A stretch of DNA of 64,000 nt from an uncultured Chitinophaga sp. (GTDB lineage: Bacteria > Bacteroidota > Bacteroidia > Cytophagales > Cyclobacteriaceae). A program made the translations under genes and the position numbers. A model generated the notes under the pieces. It ran no database searches and was not told where the DNA came from. It saw nothing but the letters and a program-made list of their open reading frames with translations. The stretch is taken from the NCBI GenBank assembly GCA_902168205.1, contig CABHOK010000020.1, forward strand, positions 62,001 through 126,000, in the 5' to 3' direction. Shown here piece after piece: positions 34,601 to 43,491 of the stretch; positions within the stretch are counted from its first letter, which is position 1, and each line of letters starts with the position of its first letter.

Positions 34601-37600
34601 GCTGTTAGTTCTGAAACGGATTTTGATAAAGCCAATATTGAATATATAGAGTTCTGGATGATGGACCCGTTCATCAACCTCACCAGCGGTAATGGCAAAA
34701 TTCTGGATGGTATATATAATAAATCCAACACGACCGGTGGACGACTCGTGTTTCAGCTTGGTAATATTTCGGAAGATGTAATGCGCGACTCACGACACGC
34801 GTTTGAGAACGGCTTACCTGCCGATGGAAATCTTGCCGGAGAGGTAGCGGCCAACAACTGGGGGTATGTTACGACCGAGCAATACCTTACCAGCAGTTTT
34901 GATAATACATCGACTACCGCGCGCGACAATCAGGATGTTGGTTTTGACGGATTGCCAGATACAAAAGAAGTTGATTACTTCAGTACCTATATTAATACGG
35001 TAAATGTAGCTGCGCGTGATAAAGTACAAAGCGACCCTTCGGCCGATAACTTTACTTACTTCCTAGATAATAAATATGATGCTGCCAACGCGAAAATATT
35101 GCAGCGCTATAAAGACTATAACGGACAGGATGGAAACTCTCCGATTGCTTCCGGTTCAGAGATCGCATATTCCAGTTACCTGACACCGGATAATGAAGAT
35201 ATCAATGCTGATAATACTTTGAATGAGACAGAAGAATACTATCAGTACGATATAAGCCTGAAGCCCGGGCAACTCGTTGTTGATAATGAATATATAGTGG
35301 ACAAGATCACCACGAGTAATACCAACGATCTGAAAGAATCCGTTACCTGGTATTTATTCCGTATACCCATTCGTGAATACGAAGCGAAGTTCGGCAACAT
35401 TGAAGACTTCAAGTCAATCAAGTATATGCGTATGCTGCTCACGGAATTTACAGAGCCGGTAGTGCTGCGTCTGGCAAATTTCCGAATGGTAGGAAGCTAC
35501 TGGCGCAGATATACTACAGACGATCTGAATGATGCCGGGTTCAGTGAAACCACCGAACCTACCTTTGATAATTTTACTGTATCGGTAGTAAACCTCGAAG
35601 AGAATGCCGTGAAAGATGTAGCGGCCAATAAGTCGGGCTATGTTATTCCCCCGGGCGTTGTGCGCGATCGTGATCAGACTTCTACTGTTTCGCGCTTGTT
35701 GAATGAGCAGTCGGTGCAGGTTTGTGTAGATGACCTGGAGGATGGAACTTCACGTGCGATCTATAAAAATCTGTCAGTCGATCTGTTCAACTATGGGCGT
35801 ATCAAAATGTTTTTCCATGCAAACAGCGAGGCCGGTAATGATCAGTTATATGCTTTTATGCGCATCGGTACTGACTTCACTGAGAATTACTACGAGATAC
35901 AGATACCACTAAAGATATCAGACCCGAATGATGGATCGGAGCGCGGTGTATGGCCGGAAGAAAACGAAATTAACCTGGCACTGAATGAACTATATACTTT
36001 AAAGACAGGGCGTGACAAAGCAAATTATTCGCTGACACAACTATATCCACTGGCCGGTCCGAAGGAATCCGGAAGACACTTGCTGCGTATACTCGGAAGA
36101 CCTGATCTGAGCAGTGTCCTTGCTGTGATGATTGGTGTACGCAATCCGCGCTCGAGTGACAAGCGTGCCTATTCAGGTTGTGTTTGGGCGAACGAACTTC
36201 GTGTTACTGACTTTGATCGAACCGCAGGCTGGGCTGTAACTTCATCGGCTGCGATCAAGTTAGCAGACTTTGCTACTATAAACGGAGCCATAAAACATAC
36301 CACATACGGATTCGGAAGCATAAGCTCCAAAATATCAGAACGTACCCGCGATGAGACAACCTCGTATGATGTATCGGCATCGGCCAATCTCGATAAACTG
36401 TTACCGGGCAATACAGGCATAAAGATACCGGTGTTTGCAAGCTATGAGAATAGTGTAGCCACTCCGAATTACGATCCGGCAAACCCGGATGTAAAATTAG
36501 CCGCAGCATTAGAGGCCTATAATTCAGAAGATGAAAAGCGGGAATATTTAAGCATCATTCGCGATCGAACCGTAAGGCGAAGTATAAATTTTACCAACGT
36601 GCGTAAAGTGAAAGTAAATCCCAATGCCCGCATCAACCTGTGGGATGTGGAGAATCTTTCGTTTAGCTACTCCTATAGTGATGCGGTGCATAAAGATTTT
36701 ACCACGGCACAGAATTTACAGAAGCAGTATCGCGGATCGGTCGCCTATAATTTTAGTCCGAAGGCTACTGGCATAGAACCATTTAAAGATGTAGCCGGGC
36801 TTTCATCTCCGTGGTTGAAGTTTATCAAAGATTTTAATATAGGGCTGATGCCATCGAATATAAATGTGCGCATGGACCTCAATCGTTCGTTCACCAAGAC
36901 TATATATCGAAACTCCGGTACCAGCGATGATTTTGTAGAGTCAGATCCTTCGTATGTAAAGTACTTTTTGTTTAACCGGCAGTATAACCTGCAATGGAAA
37001 TTGTCCAAAAACTTGTCGTTTGATTATACTTCGCTCGCGAATGCCGTAATCGATGAGCCTGAAGGAGACATCGATACAAAAGAGAAAAAGGACAGTGTGA
37101 TCCATAACCTGAAGAAGTTTGGACGAATGAAGAACTTCAATCAGGGCATAACGATAAACTATACCGTGCCATTGGATAAGTTTCCGCTGACAGACTGGCT
37201 CTCGGCCGATTATCGTTTTCATGCGGACTATACCTGGAAGGCTGGAACCTATAATAAAGTTGACTCACTGGTAAAGAATGGTGAAGATGATTTGGTGGAT
37301 TCACTTGACTTTAAAAATACAATTCAGAATAGTCGCACGCAGAATGTTGCCGGGAAGGTTGATCTGGTTAAACTATATAACAAGATAAAATTCCTGAAAG
37401 CATTAAATACACCTGCTAAACCCAGTACGCGGACGGTTAATAACAGAACTCCTTCGCGCATGGATACTGTTAAGACAGTACCCGCACCGGTGCCCGGGTT
37501 ACTCAAAGGTATACTTAAGCTTGTTATGTCGGTGCGATCGGTTAACGCAACGTATACCCTGTCGGAAGGAACAGTGTTGCCCGGATTTACCGGTACACCA

Positions 37601-38878
37601 AAATACTTCGGAATGGACGAAGACTGGAATGCACCCGGCTGGAGTTTTCTGTTGGGGAGTCAGAATCCGGAAGTGCGTTTCAATGCTGCACGCAATAATC
37701 TTCTTACCACCAATAAGAGCCTTACTACGATGTTCACACAGTCTCGTAACGAGAGTATTACAATCAACGCGAATCTTGAACCTACATCATCTCTCAAAAT
37801 AACATTGAGTGCACGCAAGGAAAATATAGCCTCATACGAAGAGATATTCCGATATGATCCTGATCAATCAACAGATGGAACCGGTTTTGCATCGCTAAGT
37901 CCGAACCGGAGCGGTAGTTATGCTATATCCACCATCAGTATAAAAACAGCATTCAATAGCTCTAATGGCGAAGTGGAATCGGAAGTGTTTCAGAAATTTG
38001 AAGAGAACCTGTTGGTGATGAAAGACCGACTTCGCGCCATCAATGGAAATGAGTATGACACGGCCTCGCAGGATGTATTGATACCGGCCTTCATTGCTGC
38101 CTATACCGGTGGCAACGCAAGTACTACTTCTTTAACACCATTTCCTAAAATGCCAAAGCCTAACTGGCGATTAGACTATACGGGACTTAACAATCTTAAA
38201 CCCTTGAAAGATATATTTCAGTCGTTCGCGGTATCACACGCATATCAGGCAAGTTATGCTGTAACCGGTTATTCCAATTCGCTGGAGTATACCAATGTGG
38301 ATGAACTTCGCATTGATCGATCGGTTGAAGACTACAATACGAGCTACTATGGCAAAATGGTGGATGGTACAGCCGTGCCTATATATGTGATCAGCCAGGT
38401 AGTAATGACGGAACAGTTCTCTCCCCTCATTGGCATCAATGCACGCACCAAGAGTAAAGTTACTGCGAGCCTTCAGTATAAAAAGAGACGTGATATGACG
38501 CTTACCGTTTCCAACGCACAGATTACAGAAGTGTCCACAAAAGATATATCGCTTGAAGTAGGCTTTACAAAGAACAACGTGAAGCTTCCGTTCAAATCGC
38601 AGGGACGCACTGTTGTATTGAAGAATGATGTTACTTTCCGTTTGAATGCTTCCTTCAGCGATACCCGCACCATCCAACGAAAGATTGATGATACGAATAC
38701 ACTCACCAGTGGAGCTATCAGTATACAACTGAGACCTACCATCAGCTATGTGGTAAATAAAAAGTTGAATCTACAATTTTACTTTACCCGCACCATCAAC
38801 GAACCGCTCGTTTCAAGTTCATATCGAAGAGCAACAACGAATACGGGTTTGCAGGTTCGGTATAGTTTAGCGGAGTGA
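31664..38878 (+). CDS. sprA: Cell-surface/gliding protein SprA (T9SS outer-membrane translocon, Sov homologue)
   Basis: SprA is the giant outer-membrane barrel through which type IX secretion cargo leaves the cell; in Flavobacterium it is required for gliding. The 2404 residues match the family length. An N-terminal signal-like hydrophobic segment ends LFAQQ. Recognisable SprA blocks include YISPVLDRIFGGSYIELVPRGFVTLDFGASFQ, KLQVSANFDNNNSFDFQNNMKVEY, FSFQNKSLLGTRLDYKLN, the GEGTGYIDDFENTTTPYSL segment and a C-terminal strand-rich region (LQFYFTRTINEPLVSSS... VRYSL). The start is uncertain: TTG 31664, or ATG 31721 with a shorter signal. Unlike in flavobacteria, ruvA is not its neighbour. No frameshift is visible over 7.2 kb. 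Confidence 0.95.
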   Translation: MISLSRLRLNLLLAAEYGMLLLSLLFCTTVTLFAQQRSAVKDSTHYQSDTKPTYQATDRYGDPFANPESQTPLQLKDPVKVDIAMDSSGTYTIQEKIGHLPYRPVSSMTLEEYKQYQERELLKRYWKNRSRATDGDSEVSGRSLNPRIYISPVLDRIFGGSYIELVPRGFVTLDFGASFQRLNNPSIPIRQQRSGGFVFDQQINMSVVGKIGEKLQVSANFDNNNSFDFQNNMKVEYTGFKEDILQKLEIGNVSLPLNNTLIQGAQNLFGVKAQMQFGKLKATIIASTQRGKASSVNVDGNSNGQNRPFEIIASNYDENRHFFLGHFFRENYAKWISNTPQVISGVNITRVEVYVLNRKSDTQTLRNVVGLMDLGEGRTIYNAAVTSNGTAMPSSNGANNLFAFATAQNREADGINTTLENFFADDNNNGTDFEKITGARKLASTEYTYHSQLGYLTLSTKLQNDEALAVAYEYTYNGKSYKVGELSEDYSSLADEDVIFLKLLRPRKIAIHDSEGNTIPTWELMMKNIYSLGATQLSQSGFQLRIIYRDDATGIDNPQLQAGTTVRTRQLVEIFGLDKLNTLNDRQRDGNFDFVEGVTINSASGLIIFPYLKPFSEALRDAFEDEPSENALISKYVYDTLYGTTRSDAALFASKNKFYLTGEYTASSSNEIVIPGFGVAQGSVKVYAGGILLTEGTDYVVDYTFGKVTILNESIMNSGKDIEVQYEQSDAFSFQNKSLLGTRLDYKLNDDVNFGSTLLYYNERPVVSRNTVGTEPARNVQYGLDFNINKESRMLTKLVDALPLIQTKEKSSVSFTGEFAQLIPGTSNVIDGEGTGYIDDFENTTTPYSLMSPAGWKLSSVPKTDDHRFDPSAGATDDVTAGYKRAKMAWYTIDNQLQRDDGSLKPDNITDTDLNNHYVRMVGPTEIFPYKQLTQGINYEQILDIAYFPNERGPYNYNPSLDNNGMLTNPQNSWGAITKAVSSETDFDKANIEYIEFWMMDPFINLTSGNGKILDGIYNKSNTTGGRLVFQLGNISEDVMRDSRHAFENGLPADGNLAGEVAANNWGYVTTEQYLTSSFDNTSTTARDNQDVGFDGLPDTKEVDYFSTYINTVNVAARDKVQSDPSADNFTYFLDNKYDAANAKILQRYKDYNGQDGNSPIASGSEIAYSSYLTPDNEDINADNTLNETEEYYQYDISLKPGQLVVDNEYIVDKITTSNTNDLKESVTWYLFRIPIREYEAKFGNIEDFKSIKYMRMLLTEFTEPVVLRLANFRMVGSYWRRYTTDDLNDAGFSETTEPTFDNFTVSVVNLEENAVKDVAANKSGYVIPPGVVRDRDQTSTVSRLLNEQSVQVCVDDLEDGTSRAIYKNLSVDLFNYGRIKMFFHANSEAGNDQLYAFMRIGTDFTENYYEIQIPLKISDPNDGSERGVWPEENEINLALNELYTLKTGRDKANYSLTQLYPLAGPKESGRHLLRILGRPDLSSVLAVMIGVRNPRSSDKRAYSGCVWANELRVTDFDRTAGWAVTSSAAIKLADFATINGAIKHTTYGFGSISSKISERTRDETTSYDVSASANLDKLLPGNTGIKIPVFASYENSVATPNYDPANPDVKLAAALEAYNSEDEKREYLSIIRDRTVRRSINFTNVRKVKVNPNARINLWDVENLSFSYSYSDAVHKDFTTAQNLQKQYRGSVAYNFSPKATGIEPFKDVAGLSSPWLKFIKDFNIGLMPSNINVRMDLNRSFTKTIYRNSGTSDDFVESDPSYVKYFLFNRQYNLQWKLSKNLSFDYTSLANAVIDEPEGDIDTKEKKDSVIHNLKKFGRMKNFNQGITINYTVPLDKFPLTDWLSADYRFHADYTWKAGTYNKVDSLVKNGEDDLVDSLDFKNTIQNSRTQNVAGKVDLVKLYNKIKFLKALNTPAKPSTRTVNNRTPSRMDTVKTVPAPVPGLLKGILKLVMSVRSVNATYTLSEGTVLPGFTGTPKYFGMDEDWNAPGWSFLLGSQNPEVRFNAARNNLLTTNKSLTTMFTQSRNESITINANLEPTSSLKITLSARKENIASYEEIFRYDPDQSTDGTGFASLSPNRSGSYAISTISIKTAFNSSNGEVESEVFQKFEENLLVMKDRLRAINGNEYDTASQDVLIPAFIAAYTGGNASTTSLTPFPKMPKPNWRLDYTGLNNLKPLKDIFQSFAVSHAYQASYAVTGYSNSLEYTNVDELRIDRSVEDYNTSYYGKMVDGTAVPIYVISQVVMTEQFSPLIGINARTKSKVTASLQYKKRRDMTLTVSNAQITEVSTKDISLEVGFTKNNVKLPFKSQGRTVVLKNDVTFRLNASFSDTRTIQRKIDDTNTLTSGAISIQLRPTISYVVNKKLNLQFYFTRTINEPLVSSSYRRATTNTGLQVRYSLAE

Positions 38879-38913
38879 TTTTTAATAAGTATATAGTTCT
38901 TAATGCTATCAAT

Positions 38914-38942
38914 AAAAAGGGATGCAACGTGCGCTGCATCCC
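38914..38942 (-). terminator. Intrinsic terminator after the DUF4197 gene
   Basis: GGGATGCA (38919-38926) and TGCATCCC (38935-38942) form an 8-bp stem. On the minus strand five T follow (complement of 38914-38918). It lies between convergent sprA and the DUF4197 gene. Confidence 0.75.
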
Positions 38943-38968
38943 TCGCTTTGTAAAGTATATCGCTGTAA

Positions 38969-39679
38969 TTACTGAGCCGAGAAAACTTTCTTCAATAGTT
39001 CTGTTGTGCGGGCAGTCGGGTTGTCGCGAATGCTTTTCTCTTCTTTCGCAACCATAACAAATAAACCGCTGATCGCTTTTTCCGTAGCATAGTCATCCAG
39101 GTTCGGATTTACTTTCTGTACCATGGGGATTTTGTTATACGTTGTTACCAGGTCTTTGTAATACTTGGTAGCATTTGTTTTCTCCAGCGATTTCTGAATT
39201 ACCGGTTTGAATTTCTCGGTAAGTTGTGAAGTGGTGGTGCGTTTCAGGTATTGTGTAGCAGAATCATCTTCACCTTTTAATATAGACCATGCATCCTGTA
39301 TCGTCATTTGTTTGATAGCCGTTACGAAGATTGGTTTGGCTTCTTTCGCTGCATCTTCAGCTCCCCGGTTAAGAGCGAGTACAAATTTATCCACCTGGTC
39401 GCCCATACCCATCTGGCGGAGTTTTGTTTCTACTTTTTGTACTTCCGGAGGAAACGGAATTTTTATTTCTGTATTCTTGAAATATCCATCTACCTGCGAA
39501 ACGAGGTCAGAACCTTTAGACGCTCCGTTGGTGAGTGCTTCTTTTAACCCGGCTGCTACTTCTTCGGTGCTCAGCGATTCTCCTTTAACAGCTTTCTTCA
39601 GTTTGTCCAGTGAGATTTGCGCTGTAGCCATCCCGCTGAATAATGCGAAGCTTAGTAAAAGAATAAATTGTTTTTTCAT
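38969..39679 (-). CDS. DUF4197 domain secreted protein
   Basis: This 236-residue protein has a signal peptide (MKKQFILLLSFALFSGMATAQ). The remainder is the DUF4197 domain, mostly helical: LSTEEVAAGLKEALTNGASKGSDLVSQVDGYFKN, IPFPPEVQKVETKLRQMGMGDQVDKFVLALNRGAEDAA, the MTIQDAWSILKGEDDSATQYLKRTT motif, and a C-terminal helix ending TTELLKKVFSAQ. The family occurs in many Gram-negative bacteria and its function is unknown. It is probably periplasmic or attached to the outer membrane. It is convergent with sprA. Confidence 0.9.
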   Translation of the reverse strand: MKKQFILLLSFALFSGMATAQISLDKLKKAVKGESLSTEEVAAGLKEALTNGASKGSDLVSQVDGYFKNTEIKIPFPPEVQKVETKLRQMGMGDQVDKFVLALNRGAEDAAKEAKPIFVTAIKQMTIQDAWSILKGEDDSATQYLKRTTTSQLTEKFKPVIQKSLEKTNATKYYKDLVTTYNKIPMVQKVNPNLDDYATEKAISGLFVMVAKEEKSIRDNPTARTTELLKKVFSAQ

Positions 39680-40130
39680 GTGTGATTGAATTTAATAAAT
39701 CGGTTAGTGCGCTGCTATAGTTTTAACAGTGCGTAAATATAAAAGCGTTCCTGAATATCACCTTCCGCGGGAAGCGTTTCGGAAAGTGGATGTAATAAAA
39801 AATGATAAACTGAATTTTCTCATCGTTGTCTTCCGTTGTTCATGATTCCATAATAACGTCCGCGTGCAGTATGTAATCATAGTGGAGACTGGTTCATAGA
39901 TTGTGCCAGTTTTTTTGTAGACGTGTGGATGAATTATAGCGACTAGTTCCACACCAGGCCAGGTCTCAGTCGCACGCACGGAGCATCGTAATATTTGATT
40001 TTTCCCTTGGATTTGCCTCCGGAAAGTCGTCCGTAAAATCAGCCCAAACTTCCAGACAACTGCTGCAAACATCGAGTCATCAAAAATAGGACTTCTGCAT
40101 TTCCGTATTTCACATCAGGAATCAGGAAAT
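39680..40130. other. Intergenic region, nothing recognised
   Basis: These 451 bases separate divergent genes and should hold their promoters. Possible reading frames inside lack family character. No clear TAnnTTTG promoter, repeat or RNA was found. Confidence 0.4.
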
Positions 40131-41456
40131 ATGAAGAAGAAAGTAATATATAGTTTAATCGTTGCCACGCTGTTGAGTGCTGGTGCCTTCGGGCAAACCC
40201 CGGAAGGCGGATGGGACCTGGAGCGCTGCATCGAGTATGCTGTTGCTAACAATATTACGGTAAAGCAATCGGTATTGGATCAGCAGACAGCGGAGAATAA
40301 TCTCACCCGATCGAAAGCATCGCGCCTTCCTTCGTTGAGTGCGAGCGGTTCGCAGTCACTTACAAAAGGTACGAGTACTGATCCGATCACGTATGATTTC
40401 GTTTCGCAAACCATTCACTCCACCAGCGTAGGGCTTAATGCACAAGTTACACTCTATAATGGAAGCAAGATCAATAACACGATTAGACAAAATGGTTTAC
40501 TCGTTTCGCAGAACTCATACTATGTAGAGGCTTCGAAGAACGATATTTCATTGCAGGTAACGGAAGCATATTTACAGGCACTGTCTTATAAAGAAGGTAT
40601 AACCATTGCGGAGAATAATCTCAAATCATCCGAAGCACAGGCAACACGTTCGCAGGCATTGTTTGATGCCGGAAGTATAGCTATGAAAGATCTGGCCGAT
40701 GTGAAGTCACAACTCGCCAGCGATCGCTATACTTTAGTGACAGCGAAAAACGCTTACGATCAGCAGGTGCTTACGTTGAAACAATTACTCGAGCTGGAAC
40801 CCGAACAGTCTTTTGAACTGGCGTTTCCTTCGAAACAAGAAGAAGGTATATTGGTGATACCAGATAAATATACTGTATATAAGGAAGCTCTTGCCATTAT
40901 GCCGGAGATAAAATCCGGAAAGCTGCAAACCGATGTTGCTACGCTCGATCTGAAAATTGCCAAGGCGGGTTATCAACCTACACTATCTATGACGGGTGGA
41001 TTATCTACCGGGTATACCAACACGCAACGGTATACTTTTTCAGAGCAGTTTAACAATAACTTCAATCAGCGCCTCGGGCTCACACTGAGTATACCTATAT
41101 TCAACAACTTGCAGGCACGCACCAATGTTCAGAACTCGCGCATCGAAATTCAATCTGCTGAATTGAGTCTTACCTCTGCGCGCAAAACACTGTATCAGAA
41201 AATTGAGAATGCACATCAGCAGGCAACGGCCGCTCAAAGTGAAATGGAAGCTGCCGCTGCGCAGAGCGATGCATCGAAGGTGGCTTACGATCTCGCACAA
41301 CAACAGTATGCTGTAGGCGCTGTTAACACCGTAGACCTGCTGGTGAGCCAGAATACATACCTGCAGGCACAACAGAAATATACCCAGGCAAAATATACGG
41401 CTATACTATATTATCAGCTTCTTCAATTCTACGAAGGGAATCCTATAAAAATGTAA
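40131..41456 (+). CDS. TolC family outer-membrane efflux protein
   Basis: This 441-residue outer-membrane factor has a signal peptide (MKKKVIYSLIVATLLSAGAFGQ). It begins GWDLERCIEYAVANNITVKQSVLD, the typical first helix, and has two repeated halves with long coiled helices. AQVTLYNGSKINNTIRQNGLLVSQ and GLTLSIPIFNNLQARTNVQNSRIEIQSAE are the paired strand-helix motifs, and VGAVNTVDLLVSQNTYLQAQQKYTQAKY lies near the C-terminus. There is no lipobox, unlike the RND channel at 29 kb. Its stop overlaps the next start by one base (TAATG). It forms the exit channel of the MacAB-like system that follows. Confidence 0.94.
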   Translation: MKKKVIYSLIVATLLSAGAFGQTPEGGWDLERCIEYAVANNITVKQSVLDQQTAENNLTRSKASRLPSLSASGSQSLTKGTSTDPITYDFVSQTIHSTSVGLNAQVTLYNGSKINNTIRQNGLLVSQNSYYVEASKNDISLQVTEAYLQALSYKEGITIAENNLKSSEAQATRSQALFDAGSIAMKDLADVKSQLASDRYTLVTAKNAYDQQVLTLKQLLELEPEQSFELAFPSKQEEGILVIPDKYTVYKEALAIMPEIKSGKLQTDVATLDLKIAKAGYQPTLSMTGGLSTGYTNTQRYTFSEQFNNNFNQRLGLTLSIPIFNNLQARTNVQNSRIEIQSAELSLTSARKTLYQKIENAHQQATAAQSEMEAAAAQSDASKVAYDLAQQQYAVGAVNTVDLLVSQNTYLQAQQKYTQAKYTAILYYQLLQFYEGNPIKM

Positions 41457-42715
41457 TGACTATGAACACAATCATAAAAAAGATAGCACTTTATACCGGA
41501 GCCGTTGTTATAGCAGCATTTGCTGCTTATAAAATCTGGGTACGGGCTGAAGATAAACCGGTGCAGGTTGAGACAACCGCGGTGAAGGTAGGAACGATCA
41601 GCAATATAATTACGGCTACCGGTACCGTTGAGCCTATAACACAGGTTGAAGTGGGTACGCAGGTATCCGGTGTGATCGATCATATTTATGTTGACTATAA
41701 CACCACGGTAAAGGCAGGACAGTTAATCGCAGAGCTCGACAAAACGGCATTGAAAGCTACTGCCGCTGAAGCAGCAGCAGCCTTGAACACAGCCGTAAAC
41801 GAGCAGGACTATCAACAGAAGAACTTCGATAGAATCAATAAACTGCATGAAACCCGGGTAGTGAGTGATTCCGATTATGAGGAAGCATTCTATAAACTTA
41901 ACAATGCAAAAGGTATAGTAGACCAGAAACGGTCTGATCTGAGCAGAGCCAAAACCAATTTGAGCTATGCCAATATATACTCTCCGATCGATGGTGTTGT
42001 TATATCCCGTTCGGTAGATGTAGGCCAGACCGTAGCAGCAAGTTATAGCACGCCAACCCTCTTTACCATCGCCCAGGATTTGAAGCAGATGCAGGTAGAG
42101 GCGAATGTCGATGAAGCCGACATTGGGCAGGTAAAGACGGGGCAGCGTGTAGTCTTTACAGTAGATGCATACCCGGACGATGAGTTCTCCGGAACGATTA
42201 CACAAGTGCGTCTCGAACCCATTGAAGAGTCGAACGTGATTACCTATACCGTGATCATCAAAGCCGACAACCAGGAAGGTAAACTGATGCCGGGGCTTAC
42301 TGCAAATATATCCATCTATACCTTGGAACTGAAAGATGTATTGACGCTGGAAGCAAAGGCACTGAGTTTTCAGCCGGACCCGCAGATGTTGAATACCTAT
42401 CAGCAACAGCATCCGGACGAAGTGACGCAGCCGGTAGCCGTATTAACGCGCCATGTATATACCGCGCAAGCTGTATCTACGCATGCATCGGCTGGTCAGG
42501 CAAAAAAAGTATGGGTTAAGAAAGGAACAAACATTCAGGAGCATACCATTCAGACTGGTACAACGGACGGGGTACTGGTACAAGTGTTGCAAGGTTTGAA
42601 AGCGGGTGATGAGGTGGTATACTCCATGAGTGTTGTTTCAGAGAAGGCACAGACAAGCGAAAGTACATCAGCAGGAAGTCCGTTTATGCCAAAACCTCCC
42701 GGGTCAAAGAAATAA
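41456..42715 (+). CDS. Periplasmic adaptor (MacA-like membrane fusion protein)
   Basis: This 419-residue adaptor has a single N-terminal transmembrane anchor (IIKKIALYTGAVVIAAFAAYKIWV) and no lipobox. The lipoyl halves are TEVGTQVSGVIDHIYVDYNTTVKAGQLIAELD-like (residues about 62-93) and ANIYSPIDGVVISRSVDVGQTV, separated by a short coiled-coil hairpin. A beta-barrel and membrane-proximal domain follow. A Gln/Pro-rich insert near residue 300 (LNTYQQQHPDEVTQPVAV) is longer than usual. ATG 41462 is an alternative start. It connects the TolC-like protein with the ABC ATPase and permease encoded next. Confidence 0.93.
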   Translation: MTMNTIIKKIALYTGAVVIAAFAAYKIWVRAEDKPVQVETTAVKVGTISNIITATGTVEPITQVEVGTQVSGVIDHIYVDYNTTVKAGQLIAELDKTALKATAAEAAAALNTAVNEQDYQQKNFDRINKLHETRVVSDSDYEEAFYKLNNAKGIVDQKRSDLSRAKTNLSYANIYSPIDGVVISRSVDVGQTVAASYSTPTLFTIAQDLKQMQVEANVDEADIGQVKTGQRVVFTVDAYPDDEFSGTITQVRLEPIEESNVITYTVIIKADNQEGKLMPGLTANISIYTLELKDVLTLEAKALSFQPDPQMLNTYQQQHPDEVTQPVAVLTRHVYTAQAVSTHASAGQAKKVWVKKGTNIQEHTIQTGTTDGVLVQVLQGLKAGDEVVYSMSVVSEKAQTSESTSAGSPFMPKPPGSKK

Positions 42716-42718
42716 GGT

Positions 42719-43477
42719 ATGAAAAAGAACATCATCAAAATCGAAAACCTGAAGCGTGAATTTGTTATGGGTAACGAAACGGTTCGCGCATTGAAAGGTA
42801 TATCCTTCTCGGTGGAAGAGGGCGAGTTTGTAACCATCATGGGTACGAGTGGTTCAGGTAAATCTACCCTGCTGAATATACTTGGGTGCCTGGATAAACC
42901 AACAGTGGGTTCGTATGAGATTGACAACGTTCCGGTGAGCAACCTTTCTAAAAATGAACTGGCTCATTTACGCAATGAAAAGATCGGATTTATATTCCAG
43001 TCCTATAATTTACTGCCACGCACAACGGCACTTGAAAATGTAGAGCTTCCGCTGATGTATAATGCCAGCGTATCCTCACGTGAAAGAAGAGAGCGTGCAT
43101 TGGAAGCATTGCGACTGGTAGGATTGTCCAAACGAATACATCATACCCCCAACCAGCTTTCCGGTGGACAGCAGCAACGTGTTGCTATAGCCCGGGCGTT
43201 GGTTAACAACCCGGTGTTGATATTAGCGGATGAAGCTACCGGTAACCTGGATACGCGAACATCCTACGAAATTATGGCGCTCTTCCAGGAATTGAACGCC
43301 AAAGGGAAGACCATTGCTTTTGTAACACACGAGCCGGATATAGCGCTGTTCAGCAGACGCACCATCGTGTTGCGTGACGGACACATTACAAAAGATTACC
43401 CCGTAGAAAATATAGCGGATGCTGCGTTGGCCCTGGCGCAGTTGCCGAAAGAAGAAGAGTTAGAAGCGAATTCGTAA
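42719..43477 (+). CDS. ABC transporter ATPase (MacB/LolD type)
   Basis: This 252-residue nucleotide-binding subunit has Walker [10 protein letters not shown] (residues 42-50), a Q-loop in [24 protein letters not shown], the signature LSGGQQQR, Walker [14 protein letters not shown] and the switch His in AFVTHEPD. The sequence groups with MacB/LolD/FtsE-type ATPases that drive mechanotransmission rather than direct transport. Here the ATPase and permease are separate, whereas Escherichia coli MacB is one fused chain. It starts 3 bases after the adaptor stop. Confidence 0.96.
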   Translation: MKKNIIKIENLKREFVMGNETVRALKGISFSVEEGEFVTIMGTSGSGKSTLLNILGCLDKPTVGSYEIDNVPVSNLSKNELAHLRNEKIGFIFQSYNLLPRTTALENVELPLMYNASVSSRERRERALEALRLVGLSKRIHHTPNQLSGGQQQRVAIARALVNNPVLILADEATGNLDTRTSYEIMALFQELNAKGKTIAFVTHEPDIALFSRRTIVLRDGHITKDYPVENIADAALALAQLPKEEELEANS

Positions 43478-43491
43478 GTATATACCTATAT

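Noticed and set aside
38875-39057. 60-residue frame overlapping the end of sprA
   Set aside because: It runs into the convergent terminator and the DUF4197 gene on the other strand; no support.
39758-40072. 104-residue frame in the gap before the TolC-like gene
   Set aside because: There is no family character, signal peptide or plausible initiation context. The gap is needed for divergent promoters.
41723-42412. 229-residue frame on the minus strand
   Set aside because: It is a shadow of the MacA-like adaptor gene; composition is rich in Cys, Tyr and Ile without motif.
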